This document shows, in pieces, positions 1-6,900 of a stretch of 10,851 nt of DNA. Numbering within the stretch: position 1 is the stretch's first letter; the number at the start of each line of letters is the position of its first letter. The position numbers and the translations under genes were made by a program. Source of the DNA: Chitinophagales bacterium. GTDB taxonomy: Bacteria; Bacteroidota; Bacteroidia; Chitinophagales; Chitinophagaceae. The stretch spans positions 1 to 10,851 of the forward strand of contig JANXYS010000028.1 in NCBI GenBank assembly GCA_025355935.1, written 5' to 3'. The notes under the pieces were generated by a model. The model was not told the origin of the DNA. It made no database searches and saw only the letters and a list, made by a program, of their open reading frames with translations.

Positions 1-2
1 TG

Positions 3-383
3 ACGGGGGGTTTACAGAGAGCTATACTTAGAGATAGCAAGCCAACCTTCCAGGATAAAGTCTTATCAACAACCTTAAAAATTAAATTCATTTTTCTTGT
101 GTGGGTTATGATCATTTTCGTTACGATGGTTTATGGGCCGGTTGCCGCATTTCTTGTGGAACTTTTTCCCACACGTATTCGCTACACATCAATGAGTTTG
201 CCCTATCACATAGGAAACGGTGTTTTCGGAGGCCTGGTTCCCTTTATAGCAACTCTGATAACAACCTTCAAGGGATCTTCTTTGCTCGGAGGTTTATGGT
301 ATCCAATTGGAGTCGCAGGTGTATGTTTCCTGATCGGATGCGTTTATTTGCCAAACAGGAATGATGATATTATTGATGATTAA
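3..383 (+). CDS. MFS transporter, metabolite:H+ symporter type, C-terminal part (5' end outside window)
   Basis: The reading frame is open from the window edge to a TAA at 381-383, giving the last 126 residues of a major facilitator superfamily carrier in the inner membrane. The strongest signature is ELFPTRIRYTSMSLPYHIG followed by NGVFGG. It matches the conserved late segment of the metabolite:H+ symporter group (relatives of ProP and ShiA), where the charged motif joins two late transmembrane helices. Hydrophobic helices are visible around FIFLVWVMIIFVTMVYG, GGLVPFIATLI and PIGVAGVCFLIGCVYL, and the tail is short and acidic (NRNDDIIDD). An internal GTG at 99 could be misread as a start, but coding similarity clearly extends upstream of it. 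The substrate cannot be told from this fragment; organic acids, osmolytes or sugars are all possible. The next gene starts 9 bases downstream, so the two are probably co-transcribed. Confidence 0.88.
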   Translation, partial: TGGLQRAILRDSKPTFQDKVLSTTLKIKFIFLVWVMIIFVTMVYGPVAAFLVELFPTRIRYTSMSLPYHIGNGVFGGLVPFIATLITTFKGSSLLGGLWYPIGVAGVCFLIGCVYLPNRNDDIIDD

Positions 384-392
384 AAAAACAAC

Positions 393-683
393 ATGAACTC
401 ATTAAAAAAATATCTTGGCATCGTGTGGATGTGTGCTGGTCCAACAATCATTGTCATCATGATTCTGCAGGCCATTGATAAAGTCGGAACAGCCAGTTCA
501 AAAGCAATAGCAATAACTAATGACTTAAAAAAGGCCGCTGCGCTGGGGGAAGTCAATAATACTATTCTTCAATGGAGTATCATTATCCTTGTATTCATAC
601 CGATCGCAATTGGATTGATGATTTTCGGTAAATATTCGTTTGCCGGGGAGTATGATCACACAAACAAGAAAGCAAAACTTTAG
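393..683 (+). CDS. Small two-helix membrane protein paired with the MFS carrier (DUF6814-like, tentative)
   Basis: This is a 96-residue protein of unknown function. Two hydrophobic segments are visible, about residues 8-27 (GIVWMCAGPTIIVIMILQAI) and 60-80 (LQWSIIILVFIPIAIGLMIFG). Between them lies a polar, Lys/Ala-rich stretch of about 30 residues, and the C-terminus is charged (EYDHTNKKAKL). It starts with ATG 9 bases after the stop of the MFS gene and shares its strand, so it is very likely in the same transcript. Small proteins of this shape follow MFS carriers in other Bacteroidota. From memory I associate them with DUF6814, but I could not check that assignment. A role as a stabilising or regulatory subunit of the carrier is an inference from position only. 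Confidence 0.78.
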   Translation: MNSLKKYLGIVWMCAGPTIIVIMILQAIDKVGTASSKAIAITNDLKKAAALGEVNNTILQWSIIILVFIPIAIGLMIFGKYSFAGEYDHTNKKAKL

Positions 684-689
684 CACAGT

Positions 690-725
690 AAAAAAGAGGC
701 TCTCTTATAATTAAAAATGAGCCTT
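690..725 (-). terminator. Hairpin with U-tract read on the minus strand, second stop for the carbonic anhydrase operon
   Basis: The arms 697-702 (AGGCTC) and 719-724 (GAGCCT) pair perfectly around a 16-base loop. Position 696 can add a G-U pair with 725. Read on the minus strand, the stem is followed by CTTTTTT (positions 690-696), the layout of an intrinsic terminator. On the plus strand the T-tract is missing. It therefore looks like a back-up terminator for leftward transcription leaving the carbonic anhydrase gene. The large loop and 6-bp stem make it moderate at best. Confidence 0.5.
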
Positions 726-769
726 CAGATTCTCTTAAACGACAACACTTCTCCATCAGGGATCCGAAT

Positions 770-811
770 AAAAAAGAGGCTGCCTCGTACTTATGAGACA
801 GCCTCTTTTTT
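770..811. terminator. Bidirectional intrinsic terminator between converging operons
   Basis: The left arm AAAAAAGAGGCTG starts at 770 and pairs with the right arm CAGCCTCTTTTTT ending at 811. A further CTC/GAG pairing lies inside a one-base mismatch, and the loop is short (about 8 bases). The stem is flanked by A6 and T6, so it gives a stem plus U-tract in both directions. It ends the rightward MFS transcript. For the leftward operon, its first base directly follows the TAG stop of the carbonic anhydrase at 812-814. Confidence 0.88.
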
Positions 812-1444
812 CTAAAGATTATCATATCTGTATAACGGATCAATTTCAGAGTCGTAATCCATTTCACAAATAGGTTTTATAATCCCATTATTGATTCCAT
901 AAACCCATCCATGTATTTGAGGACGTTGTTCTTGTTTCCATGCATGTTGAATAATCGAAGTTTTAGCGAGATTAAATACCTGTTCGATAACGTTTAATTC
1001 AACTAGTTTATCTACCCTTTCTTCTTCAGTTTCAAGCAGATCTACTACTTCCCGCTGGAATCGGTAAATGTCCTTTATTTCTTTTAGCCAGTGATTAATT
1101 ATGCCATAATGATGGTTATTCATAGCAGCTTTAACTCCTCCGCATCCATAGTGACCGCACACGATTACGTGCTCCACTTTTAAAACCTCCACTGCATATT
1201 GTAATACGCTCAAAAAATTGATATCCGTATTAACAACAAGATTGGCAATATTCCGATGCACAAATATTTCTCCAGGTTCTGTACCGGTTATTTTATCAGC
1301 TGGTACCCTGCTGTCACTGCAACCAATCCATAAAAATTTGGGGGCTTGCTGAGCAGCCAGCCGTGAAAAGAATTCGGGATCAGTGTGTTTCTGTTCTTCA
1401 GCCCAGGCTTTATTTTCAAGTAATAACTTCTCGTAAGGGAGCAT
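812..1444 (-). CDS. can: Beta-class carbonic anhydrase
   Basis: This 210-residue zinc enzyme interconverts CO2 and bicarbonate in the cytoplasm. The full beta-class active site is present. Zinc ligands are Cys42, His98 and Cys101 (GCSDSR and CGHYGCGG), and the Asp44-Arg46 dyad lies in the CxDSR motif. The spacing is the same as in the E. coli Can enzyme, and the length is typical. The conserved N-terminal part (NKAWAEEQ, then the DPEFF segment) supports the ATG at 1444. The gene begins 32 bases after the stop of the SulP transporter gene on the same strand. This suggests that imported bicarbonate is handled by this enzyme, or that the enzyme replaces bicarbonate for carboxylases at low CO2. 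Its stop codon abuts the terminator hairpin. The can/cynT distinction is not certain; no cyanase gene is nearby, which favours can. Confidence 0.96.
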   Translation of the reverse strand: MLPYEKLLLENKAWAEEQKHTDPEFFSRLAAQQAPKFLWIGCSDSRVPADKITGTEPGEIFVHRNIANLVVNTDINFLSVLQYAVEVLKVEHVIVCGHYGCGGVKAAMNNHHYGIINHWLKEIKDIYRFQREVVDLLETEEERVDKLVELNVIEQVFNLAKTSIIQHAWKQEQRPQIHGWVYGINNGIIKPICEMDYDSEIDPLYRYDNL

Positions 1445-1476
1445 AAAAGGTTTTTTGAGTTTTTAAAAATTAATTA

Positions 1477-3054
1477 TTAATGCGCTGAATCTCCGGAATT
1501 AAACAACCTTGAATCTACTAAGTTATGTGATTCATTATAAGTAGTTTTATTCACAGTTACTTCAACTTTCTTTAGTGACGAATGAGCCATATATTCATTA
1601 ATGGTATCAATAATATCCTTATCTATAAATTCAGCCCGTGTAAGATCAATGATAAGTTTCGAATGTGGTGGAACATCTTCAAGGATTTTTTTTAGCCGGG
1701 GCTTACTAAAAAATGAGATATCCTTTCGTAGTCTAACCATATAATGATCGTCATTTTTCACACTAAAAATTGCGGATCGGAAATTACTTCTTACGATATA
1801 GAAGATTCCTGCAGCAATTCCAATCAGGACCCCTTTCAACAAATCAGTAAAAACAATAGCGGTTATCGTTATTATGAACGGCATAAACTGATCCCAGCCC
1901 TTTTTATAATACTCCTTAAATAAAGTGAGACGCGCAAGTTTATAACCCGTAAAAACAAGGATTGCTGCTAAAGCAGCAAGCGGGATGAAATTTAGAATGC
2001 CCGGTACAAAGAAAACAAATAACAAAATAAACATGCCATGCATAATAGTGCTTGCGTTTGACTGCGCCCCTGCATTTACATTGGCACTGCTCCTCACGAT
2101 AACACTCGTTAATGGCAGTCCGCCAAGAAAACCACTTAAAATATTTCCACTTCCCTGCGCAATCAGTTCCCTGTTTGAAGGGGTAACCCGTTTCAGACTA
2201 TCGAGTTTATCTACTGCTTCTATACTGAGTAACGTCTCGAGCGAAGCAACCAGGGCAAGCGTAATGGCAGTGATCCAAACAGTTGGATTCGTAATCGACC
2301 TCCAGTCCGGCATTTTAAAAAATGACAGGAACTCACTGGTTGATGCTGCAACGGGGATGTTAACGAGTTGGGCGTCCGCGACAGTTAATTTGTGCTGAAA
2401 ACCACTTAAAAAATAGTTAAGCGCGATACCAGACAATACCACAACGAGCGGCCCACTCAAAACGCTAAATATTTTCTTGCTTTTAATCCATTTATGTTCA
2501 AATAGTATGAGAATTGCGATACCCGCAAAACCGATAATAACAGCAATAGGAGTAAGGTGATTTAAGGAATGGAAGGCGGAGGAAAAGGTATTTTCGCCAG
2601 ACGATTCGATAAAAGCCTCATCACCTTCAAAACTAGTTTTGTAGCCCACCAGGTAGGGAAGCTGTTTTAAAATCAGTATTATACCAATGGCTGCAAGCAT
2701 TCCTTTGATTACACTATTGGGAACATAATCCCCGATAATACCAAGTTTGAAGATGCCCATGATTACCTGAAACAGGCCGGCCAGCATTACCGCAAGAAAG
2801 AATGCCTCTAAAACCGGCAACTTAATAACAGCGGCAGCAACAATTGCAGTAAGCCCAGCTGCCGGACCGCTAACGCTAAGCTGACTTTTGCTTATAAAAC
2901 CTACTACGATCCCGCCCACCATTCCTGCTATTAAACCAGCAAATGGTGGTACCCCACTTGCAACGGCTACTCCCAGGCACAAGGGCACAGCTACTAAAAA
3001 TACTACAATAGCCGCAGGCACATCGGTGCCTAAAGCCCGAAAAAACTTATTCAT
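1477..3054 (-). CDS. SulP/SLC26-family inorganic anion transporter, probably for bicarbonate
   Basis: This 525-residue inner-membrane protein has the SulP layout. There is a hydrophobic transport domain of many helices (about residues 12-425), then a cytoplasmic STAS-like domain (about 435-512). Family motifs include QLSVSGPAAGLTAIV (58-72), the helix ASLETLLSIEAVDKLD (270-285) and the run RELIAQGSGNILSGFLGG (295-312). The ATG at 3054 gives the usual short N-terminus before DVPAAIVVFLVAVPLCLG. SulP carriers move sulfate, bicarbonate, chloride or dicarboxylates. The beta-carbonic anhydrase 32 bases downstream favours bicarbonate, and SulP-carbonic anhydrase fusions such as Mycobacterium tuberculosis Rv3273 support the link. 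Substrate is still inferred. The STAS segment reads DLTRAEFIDKDIID and lacks the DSTG-like turn common in STAS domains, so regulation by Ser/Thr phosphorylation there is doubtful. Confidence 0.94.
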   Translation of the reverse strand: MNKFFRALGTDVPAAIVVFLVAVPLCLGVAVASGVPPFAGLIAGMVGGIVVGFISKSQLSVSGPAAGLTAIVAAAVIKLPVLEAFFLAVMLAGLFQVIMGIFKLGIIGDYVPNSVIKGMLAAIGIILILKQLPYLVGYKTSFEGDEAFIESSGENTFSSAFHSLNHLTPIAVIIGFAGIAILILFEHKWIKSKKIFSVLSGPLVVVLSGIALNYFLSGFQHKLTVADAQLVNIPVAASTSEFLSFFKMPDWRSITNPTVWITAITLALVASLETLLSIEAVDKLDSLKRVTPSNRELIAQGSGNILSGFLGGLPLTSVIVRSSANVNAGAQSNASTIMHGMFILLFVFFVPGILNFIPLAALAAILVFTGYKLARLTLFKEYYKKGWDQFMPFIITITAIVFTDLLKGVLIGIAAGIFYIVRSNFRSAIFSVKNDDHYMVRLRKDISFFSKPRLKKILEDVPPHSKLIIDLTRAEFIDKDIIDTINEYMAHSSLKKVEVTVNKTTYNESHNLVDSRLFNSGDSAH

Positions 3055-3102
3055 TTATGTTACTTTAAATTAAAAGAAAAATTGACGCAAAGAAATATGC
3101 AT

Positions 3103-3381
3103 TCAGGCGTTTGGTGGAGGAACAATGATATCCGTAACAGGGTGTTGGTGAAGGATTGTATTTCCGGTAAGTTCCCGGCTTCTTACAAGTAAAACTAAAC
3201 GTGGAGAAATGTCAAAAATTAAAAGTTCCTGCTCAGCAGAAATTCCAGGTTTTGAAATGGCTTTTTTACAAACCTCTTCTTCAGCAAATTGGTTATCAAA
3301 TAATGCCTTTCCCATATTTTTTATGGGCAAAAATTGAATGCTTATAATTAAAAGCAGAAGTATCGTAACAAGTTTTTTCAC
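3103..3381 (-). CDS. Small exported or membrane-anchored protein of unknown function, first gene of the SulP-carbonic anhydrase operon
   Basis: I do not recognise a named family for this 92-residue protein. The N-terminus (MKKLVTILLLLIISIQFLPI) is a signal peptide or a single membrane anchor, followed by KNMGKALFDNQFAEEEVCKK. It has one cysteine after the hydrophobic segment, a central hydrophobic strand (LLIFDISPRLVLLV) and a His/Pro-rich end (HQHPVTDIIVPPPNA). The start is a GTG at 3381; the next in-frame Met is residue 23 and would remove the export signal. It ends 48 bases before the transporter on the same strand, so co-transcription is likely. The two histidines near the C-terminus could bind metal, but that is speculation. 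No Shine-Dalgarno sequence is visible, which is usual in this phylum. Confidence 0.72.
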   Translation of the reverse strand: MKKLVTILLLLIISIQFLPIKNMGKALFDNQFAEEEVCKKAISKPGISAEQELLIFDISPRLVLLVRSRELTGNTILHQHPVTDIIVPPPNA

Positions 3382-3391
3382 TAATAAGGCG

Positions 3392-3399
3392 CAAATTTA
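3392..3399 (-). promoter_or_regulatory. Candidate Bacteroidota -7 element TAAATTTG for the SulP-carbonic anhydrase operon
   Basis: The minus strand reads TAAATTTG, an exact match to the phylum's TAnnTTTG -7 consensus, ending 10 bases before the GTG start. A TTTG -33 partner at the usual spacing is not visible. If used, the transcript would have a very short leader of roughly 5-7 bases. Confidence 0.35.
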
Positions 3400-3464
3400 G
3401 GCAAAGATTTTTGTTATTTTCAGTAGGAATAAAAATTATGATAGTATTGTGTACAATAAATTAA

Positions 3465-3492
3465 ATGCCCTCCAGTTTAACCTGCAGGGCAT
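3465..3492 (-). terminator. Hairpin downstream of the outer-membrane beta-barrel gene
   Basis: ATGCCCT (3465-3471) pairs with AGGGCAT (3486-3492). CAG/CTG pair inside a single C:C mismatch, leaving a TTTAAC loop, so there are ten base pairs in all. It lies 24 bases beyond the receptor's stop codon on the minus strand. The following sequence is AT-rich (TTAATTTATTG) but not a clean U-tract, so it may stop transcription weakly or protect the 3' end. Confidence 0.55.
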
Positions 3493-3515
3493 CTAATTAT
3501 ATGAACAAAATGTAA

Positions 3516-6095
3516 TTATTGCTGTACGTTCTCGGTTGCATTACTCTCCCCTTTATTACTCTTTAATTTAAATAAGGAGGCATCCATTTTTCCAAAACGA
3601 TAAGAAAGATTGAGTTTTACCATCTGCGGATCACGCAGTCTGCTATAATTTTGTTCAAAATAATCGCTGCTTGAATACTGGCTATTTATGCGGGTTTTAA
3701 AAATATCAGTAACGCTAACTGATACCGATGCGGCATTGTTTTTCAGAAAGCTTTTTTTCACTGCAAGGTCAACGCCCCATGATGATTTGATATAACCTTG
3801 TGACGAGCTTTGACTTTGCATCATTGGGGGACCGAACGTGCCTCCCCCTGAACTAATGGGAAGGTTTGTTTTAGACTGATATGTGGACGTAAGCTGGATC
3901 GCATAGTTCGCTGGTAATTTAAAATTGCTATTAAACTTTCCAAAAAGGCTCCAAATTGCAGCCTGCGAAGAGGCCGTAATATTGCTGGTATTAACTTTTG
4001 AATTGTATGCATTCAAATTGGTACTTATGTCCCACCATTTTGTAAGATTATCTACAAGGGTTAATTCTGCTCCCGTAGAATAACTGGAATTAGCGTTAAT
4101 GTAAGAGTTAATAAGCGTCGTGCTGTTTGTTACCGGATCGGCTTCCCGGGATAAGTATCTCGTAATAAGGTTATCGGTATGTTTATAATAAACAGATCCC
4201 AGCAAGGTATTGTTTCCTTTAAATGTTTTTAAATAAGAAAGTTCCAGCGATTGCGTAAACTCAGGCAACAAGTTGGGATTTCCCCGAGTAATATTTAGCT
4301 TATCCGTGTAGTCAGTAAATGGAATCAACTGGAAGAAGCTCGGCCGGTTAATTCTCCGACTGTAGCTCAACTGCACTTCCTGCTTGTTACCTAACTTTTC
4401 ACTCAAAAAGACTGACGGAAATAGGCTCACAGGGTAACCGTTTTTAAAAGTTGCCCCGGTGTTGGTGAGTTTACCACTGTAGCTTGAACTTTCAGCTCTT
4501 ACGCCTACTTTATAACTAAATTCTTTAATACTGTTGCTTAGTGTTGCGTAGCCTGCATAAACTTTATCGGTATTTTTGTAGTTGCCTGTCGCAGATGGAA
4601 TAATCACATAGTCATTTGCGCTATCACTAAAAAGATAGTTATTGTTCTCGTTAATTCTATTTCGGACTGCAGCCCTCACACCCGCCTCCAGCTTTGTGTT
4701 TTTATTCAGTGGAAGGCTATAGTCTGTTTGAATTACAAAGTTTTTATCCTTCCCGGATCCGCGTACGGTTTGCAAACCTATATCCGCGATTGCCCCAGTG
4801 TTAGTTAAATAGTTTGTTGTATACAAAGAATGGTTATTCCCTTTCCCACCGAAATAATTCGCGTCAATCGTCCATTCTTCACCGGGTTTAGGAAAGGTAT
4901 GCTTCATGCCAAAGACCATTCCCTGGCCATTAAATACCCGCGATCCCATCGACAACCGTTGACTAATTGAATTCACCTTCCCGCCTGTATAAAGACTATC
5001 AGTATTGATATTAATTGTCTCATTCGGACTAAATTCGCCGTGCACCTTTACGGTAGATAAGGAAATGGTTGTCCTGCTCGTGGCAAAATAATCAACCCCT
5101 ACTTTTCCAAAAACGAATCCACCTTTCATCCTGTTCAAATTGGCTTGTGAAATTATCGTGGTTGGATCCGTTAGTTTACTTATTCTTTGAGTTGTTCCGG
5201 TTGTTCGGTCCCGGTTTTGATTCGCAAACAATGCAGCACTGAAATTTATTTTATTTTGACGGACATTGAAATCAAAACCGCCATTTACAGCGCCGCGTTT
5301 GTCAATGCCAACTCTCGCGTTTCCATTATAACCAGATTTTCTATTCTTTTTCAATACAATATTAAGTACACCTGCGCCGCCGCCTGAAGCGTCATATTTT
5401 GCTGATGGGTTGGAAATAACCTCTACGCTTTCAATAGCATCAGCAGGGATTTGGTCTAATGTGAGCGTTGTTGGCCTTCCGTCTACAAGTATTTGAGGCG
5501 CACTATTACGCATGGTTACATTCCCATCAATATCTACATTTACAGAAGGCACGTTACGCATCACATCAACACCGGTACCGCCTGCGCTCATAATATTCTT
5601 TTCTACATTAAATATTTTCTTTTCAGCATTTAACCTGATGGAAGGAGCCGAGGATGTAACCGTTACCGACTGTAGTTCTTTTACATCGGCAATTAATTTT
5701 ATGTTCCCCAGGTCCTTATCGGTTGATGGCATCCCGCCGCCACTGGCCACACCGTCCATAAAACCCACAGCTTTATCGTACGGTTGAAATCCTGTGCTAC
5801 TTACTTTCAAAGTGTACTTGCCTCTTAATGGTACATCTTCAAAATCGAAGTTTCCATTAGAGGTAGTAACGAGGGACCTGAACAGCACTAATTTTACCTT
5901 TTTTGTTGTAGTATCGAGTTTGTTTACCATAAGTAATACAGTTGCATCGCCAACAGATTTCCCATCGGTGTTAGTAAGCTTACCAAAGATTCTCCCCGTA
6001 ACAGACATGCCGGATTTACCCGGTGGCGGTGGTCCCTGTGCTATTACAGTGGTGGCAGCAACCATAATCATTATGAATGTGAGAATTTTTTTCAT
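3516..6095 (-). CDS. Outer-membrane beta-barrel protein, TonB-receptor-like with carboxypeptidase-regulatory-like N-domain
   Basis: This protein has 859 residues from the chosen ATG at 6095. An in-frame ATG at 6176 would add 27 residues but would bury the signal peptide MKKILTFIMIMVAATTVIAQ, so it is rejected. After the signal comes a GPPPPGKSG linker, then a carboxypeptidase-regulatory-like beta domain (about 31-110, containing NGNFDFEDVPLRGKYTLKV). A plug domain follows (about 143-250, with VMRNVPSVNVDIDGNVTMR, ILVDGRP and SAKYDASGGGAGVLNIVLKK), then a long barrel of alternating aromatic and polar strands. The barrel ends near LNLSYRFGK, followed by a short charged tail. This order fits the Bacteroidota 'outer membrane beta-barrel family' (OMP_b-brl_3) related to TonB-dependent receptors. 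No SusD partner is adjacent, so a polysaccharide-utilisation pair is unlikely. The ligand is unknown. The gene sits about 100 bases downstream of a LytTR two-component pair, which may control it. Confidence 0.9.
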   Translation of the reverse strand: MKKILTFIMIMVAATTVIAQGPPPPGKSGMSVTGRIFGKLTNTDGKSVGDATVLLMVNKLDTTTKKVKLVLFRSLVTTSNGNFDFEDVPLRGKYTLKVSSTGFQPYDKAVGFMDGVASGGGMPSTDKDLGNIKLIADVKELQSVTVTSSAPSIRLNAEKKIFNVEKNIMSAGGTGVDVMRNVPSVNVDIDGNVTMRNSAPQILVDGRPTTLTLDQIPADAIESVEVISNPSAKYDASGGGAGVLNIVLKKNRKSGYNGNARVGIDKRGAVNGGFDFNVRQNKINFSAALFANQNRDRTTGTTQRISKLTDPTTIISQANLNRMKGGFVFGKVGVDYFATSRTTISLSTVKVHGEFSPNETININTDSLYTGGKVNSISQRLSMGSRVFNGQGMVFGMKHTFPKPGEEWTIDANYFGGKGNNHSLYTTNYLTNTGAIADIGLQTVRGSGKDKNFVIQTDYSLPLNKNTKLEAGVRAAVRNRINENNNYLFSDSANDYVIIPSATGNYKNTDKVYAGYATLSNSIKEFSYKVGVRAESSSYSGKLTNTGATFKNGYPVSLFPSVFLSEKLGNKQEVQLSYSRRINRPSFFQLIPFTDYTDKLNITRGNPNLLPEFTQSLELSYLKTFKGNNTLLGSVYYKHTDNLITRYLSREADPVTNSTTLINSYINANSSYSTGAELTLVDNLTKWWDISTNLNAYNSKVNTSNITASSQAAIWSLFGKFNSNFKLPANYAIQLTSTYQSKTNLPISSGGGTFGPPMMQSQSSSQGYIKSSWGVDLAVKKSFLKNNAASVSVSVTDIFKTRINSQYSSSDYFEQNYSRLRDPQMVKLNLSYRFGKMDASLFKLKSNKGESNATENVQQ

Positions 6096-6110
6096 TGTGT
6101 AATATTTATA

Positions 6111-6118
6111 CAAACCTA
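6111..6118 (-). promoter_or_regulatory. Candidate -7 element TAGGTTTG for the outer-membrane beta-barrel gene
   Basis: TAGGTTTG on the minus strand matches TAnnTTTG exactly and ends 15 bases before the chosen ATG. A TTTG lies 25 bases upstream, longer than the usual 19-or-so spacing, so the -33 element is uncertain. An own promoter would let this gene be expressed separately from the kinase and regulator. Confidence 0.42.
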
Positions 6119-6185
6119 ATTCCTGATGTATTACATGGATGAGCAAAAGAGATAAGAGTGGAAAATGTTGCGACAAATGCCCGTG

Positions 6186-6207
6186 ACGTCGATATTTATT
6201 TCGACGT
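6186..6207. repeat. Perfect 7-bp inverted repeat overlapping the response regulator stop codon
   Basis: ACGTCGA (6186-6192) and TCGACGT (6201-6207) form a perfect inverted repeat around an AT-only 8-base spacer that holds the TAA stop of the regulator. No U-tract follows on either strand, so it is not an ordinary terminator. It could be an mRNA hairpin between regulator and receptor, or a protein-binding dyad upstream of the receptor promoter. Confidence 0.5.
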
Positions 6208-6900
6208 TATTTTTGTTATCGCATCGCGATAAAAATCACTAACTGGTATTTCTACATTTCCTAAAAAAACGCCGGATTTTCTGATAGTAGTGATGTATCC
6301 AAGAGATATGATGTACGATTTGTGTACGCGAATGAACAGCTTTGAGGGTAACTGATCTTCGATGGTTTTCATTGGCATTCTGGTAACCACAGCTTTAATG
6401 GTACTGTGCAAATGGATCTTTATGTAGTCCTTCAATCCTTCTATGTAAACAATATCAGTAAATGAAACTTTCAGGAGGCTATAATCCACATTCACGAAGA
6501 AGTAAGCGCTTTCCGGTACGGATGTTTGTTTTGCCTGGATTTTTAAATCAAATAATTCCTTCGCTTTATTACAGGCTTTTACAAATCGATCTAATGGTAC
6601 AGGTTTTACCAGATAATCAACTACATCGAGGTTGAAACCATCTAAAGCATATTTTTCATACGCCGTTATTAATATGATCATTGGTTTTACGGTCATACTT
6701 TGGATGAACTGCAGGCCCGTCAGACCCGGCATCTGAATATCGAGGAAAATTAAATCAACCGGGCGTTGCTCCATTAGCTTCATCGCTTCAAGAGCATTAT
6801 CGCAGGCGGCGACCAGTTCCAAAAACGGCAGCTTGGAAATGTTGTCCTGCAGCAATTCCAGGGCAAGGGGCTCATCATCTATGGCAATACAGTGTATCAT
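6196..6900 (-). CDS. LytTR-family response regulator
   Basis: This is a 234-residue two-domain DNA-binding regulator. The receiver domain (about 1-115) has the acidic pair Asp8-Asp9, the phospho-acceptor Asp54 in FLDIQMPG, Thr79 and Lys99 in YLVKPV. The LytTR domain (about 134-233) shows DIVYIEGLKDYIKIHL, TRMPMKTIEDQLP and FIRVHKSYIISL. LytTR proteins bind paired direct repeats upstream of target genes. The ATG at 6898-6900 overlaps the kinase stop TGA by one base (TGATG), so the pair is translationally coupled. The beta-barrel gene about 100 bases downstream is the most obvious candidate target, but no clear LytTR repeat pair could be recognised by eye. The name (BtsR/YpdB/LytR-like) cannot be decided. 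Confidence 0.95.
   Translation of the reverse strand: MIHCIAIDDEPLALELLQDNISKLPFLELVAACDNALEAMKLMEQRPVDLIFLDIQMPGLTGLQFIQSMTVKPMIILITAYEKYALDGFNLDVVDYLVKPVPLDRFVKACNKAKELFDLKIQAKQTSVPESAYFFVNVDYSLLKVSFTDIVYIEGLKDYIKIHLHSTIKAVVTRMPMKTIEDQLPSKLFIRVHKSYIISLGYITTIRKSGVFLGNVEIPVSDFYRDAITKITSK

Noticed and set aside
595..867. 90-residue minus-strand frame across the twin terminators
   Set aside because: It runs through both hairpins and overlaps two convincing genes, and the translation shows no domain-like pattern.
1985..2398. 137-residue plus-strand frame inside the SulP gene
   Set aside because: It is antisense to a strongly conserved transporter region, and its hydrophobic look comes from the complementary codons.
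3516..6095. SusC-type polysaccharide-utilisation locus
   Set aside because: No SusD lipoprotein, glycoside hydrolase or surface glycan-binding gene is nearby, and the barrel fits the OMP_b-brl_3 type better.
5512..6102. Two plus-strand frames of 91 and 102 residues opposite the receptor N-terminus
   Set aside because: They are shadows of the signal, carboxypeptidase-like and plug region, whose protein motifs are unmistakable on the other strand.
6096..6176. N-terminal extension of the beta-barrel protein from an ATG at 6176
   Set aside because: The extra 27 residues would place the clear signal peptide (MKKILTFIMIMVAATTVIAQ) internally, and a TAnnTTTG promoter element lies inside the extension.
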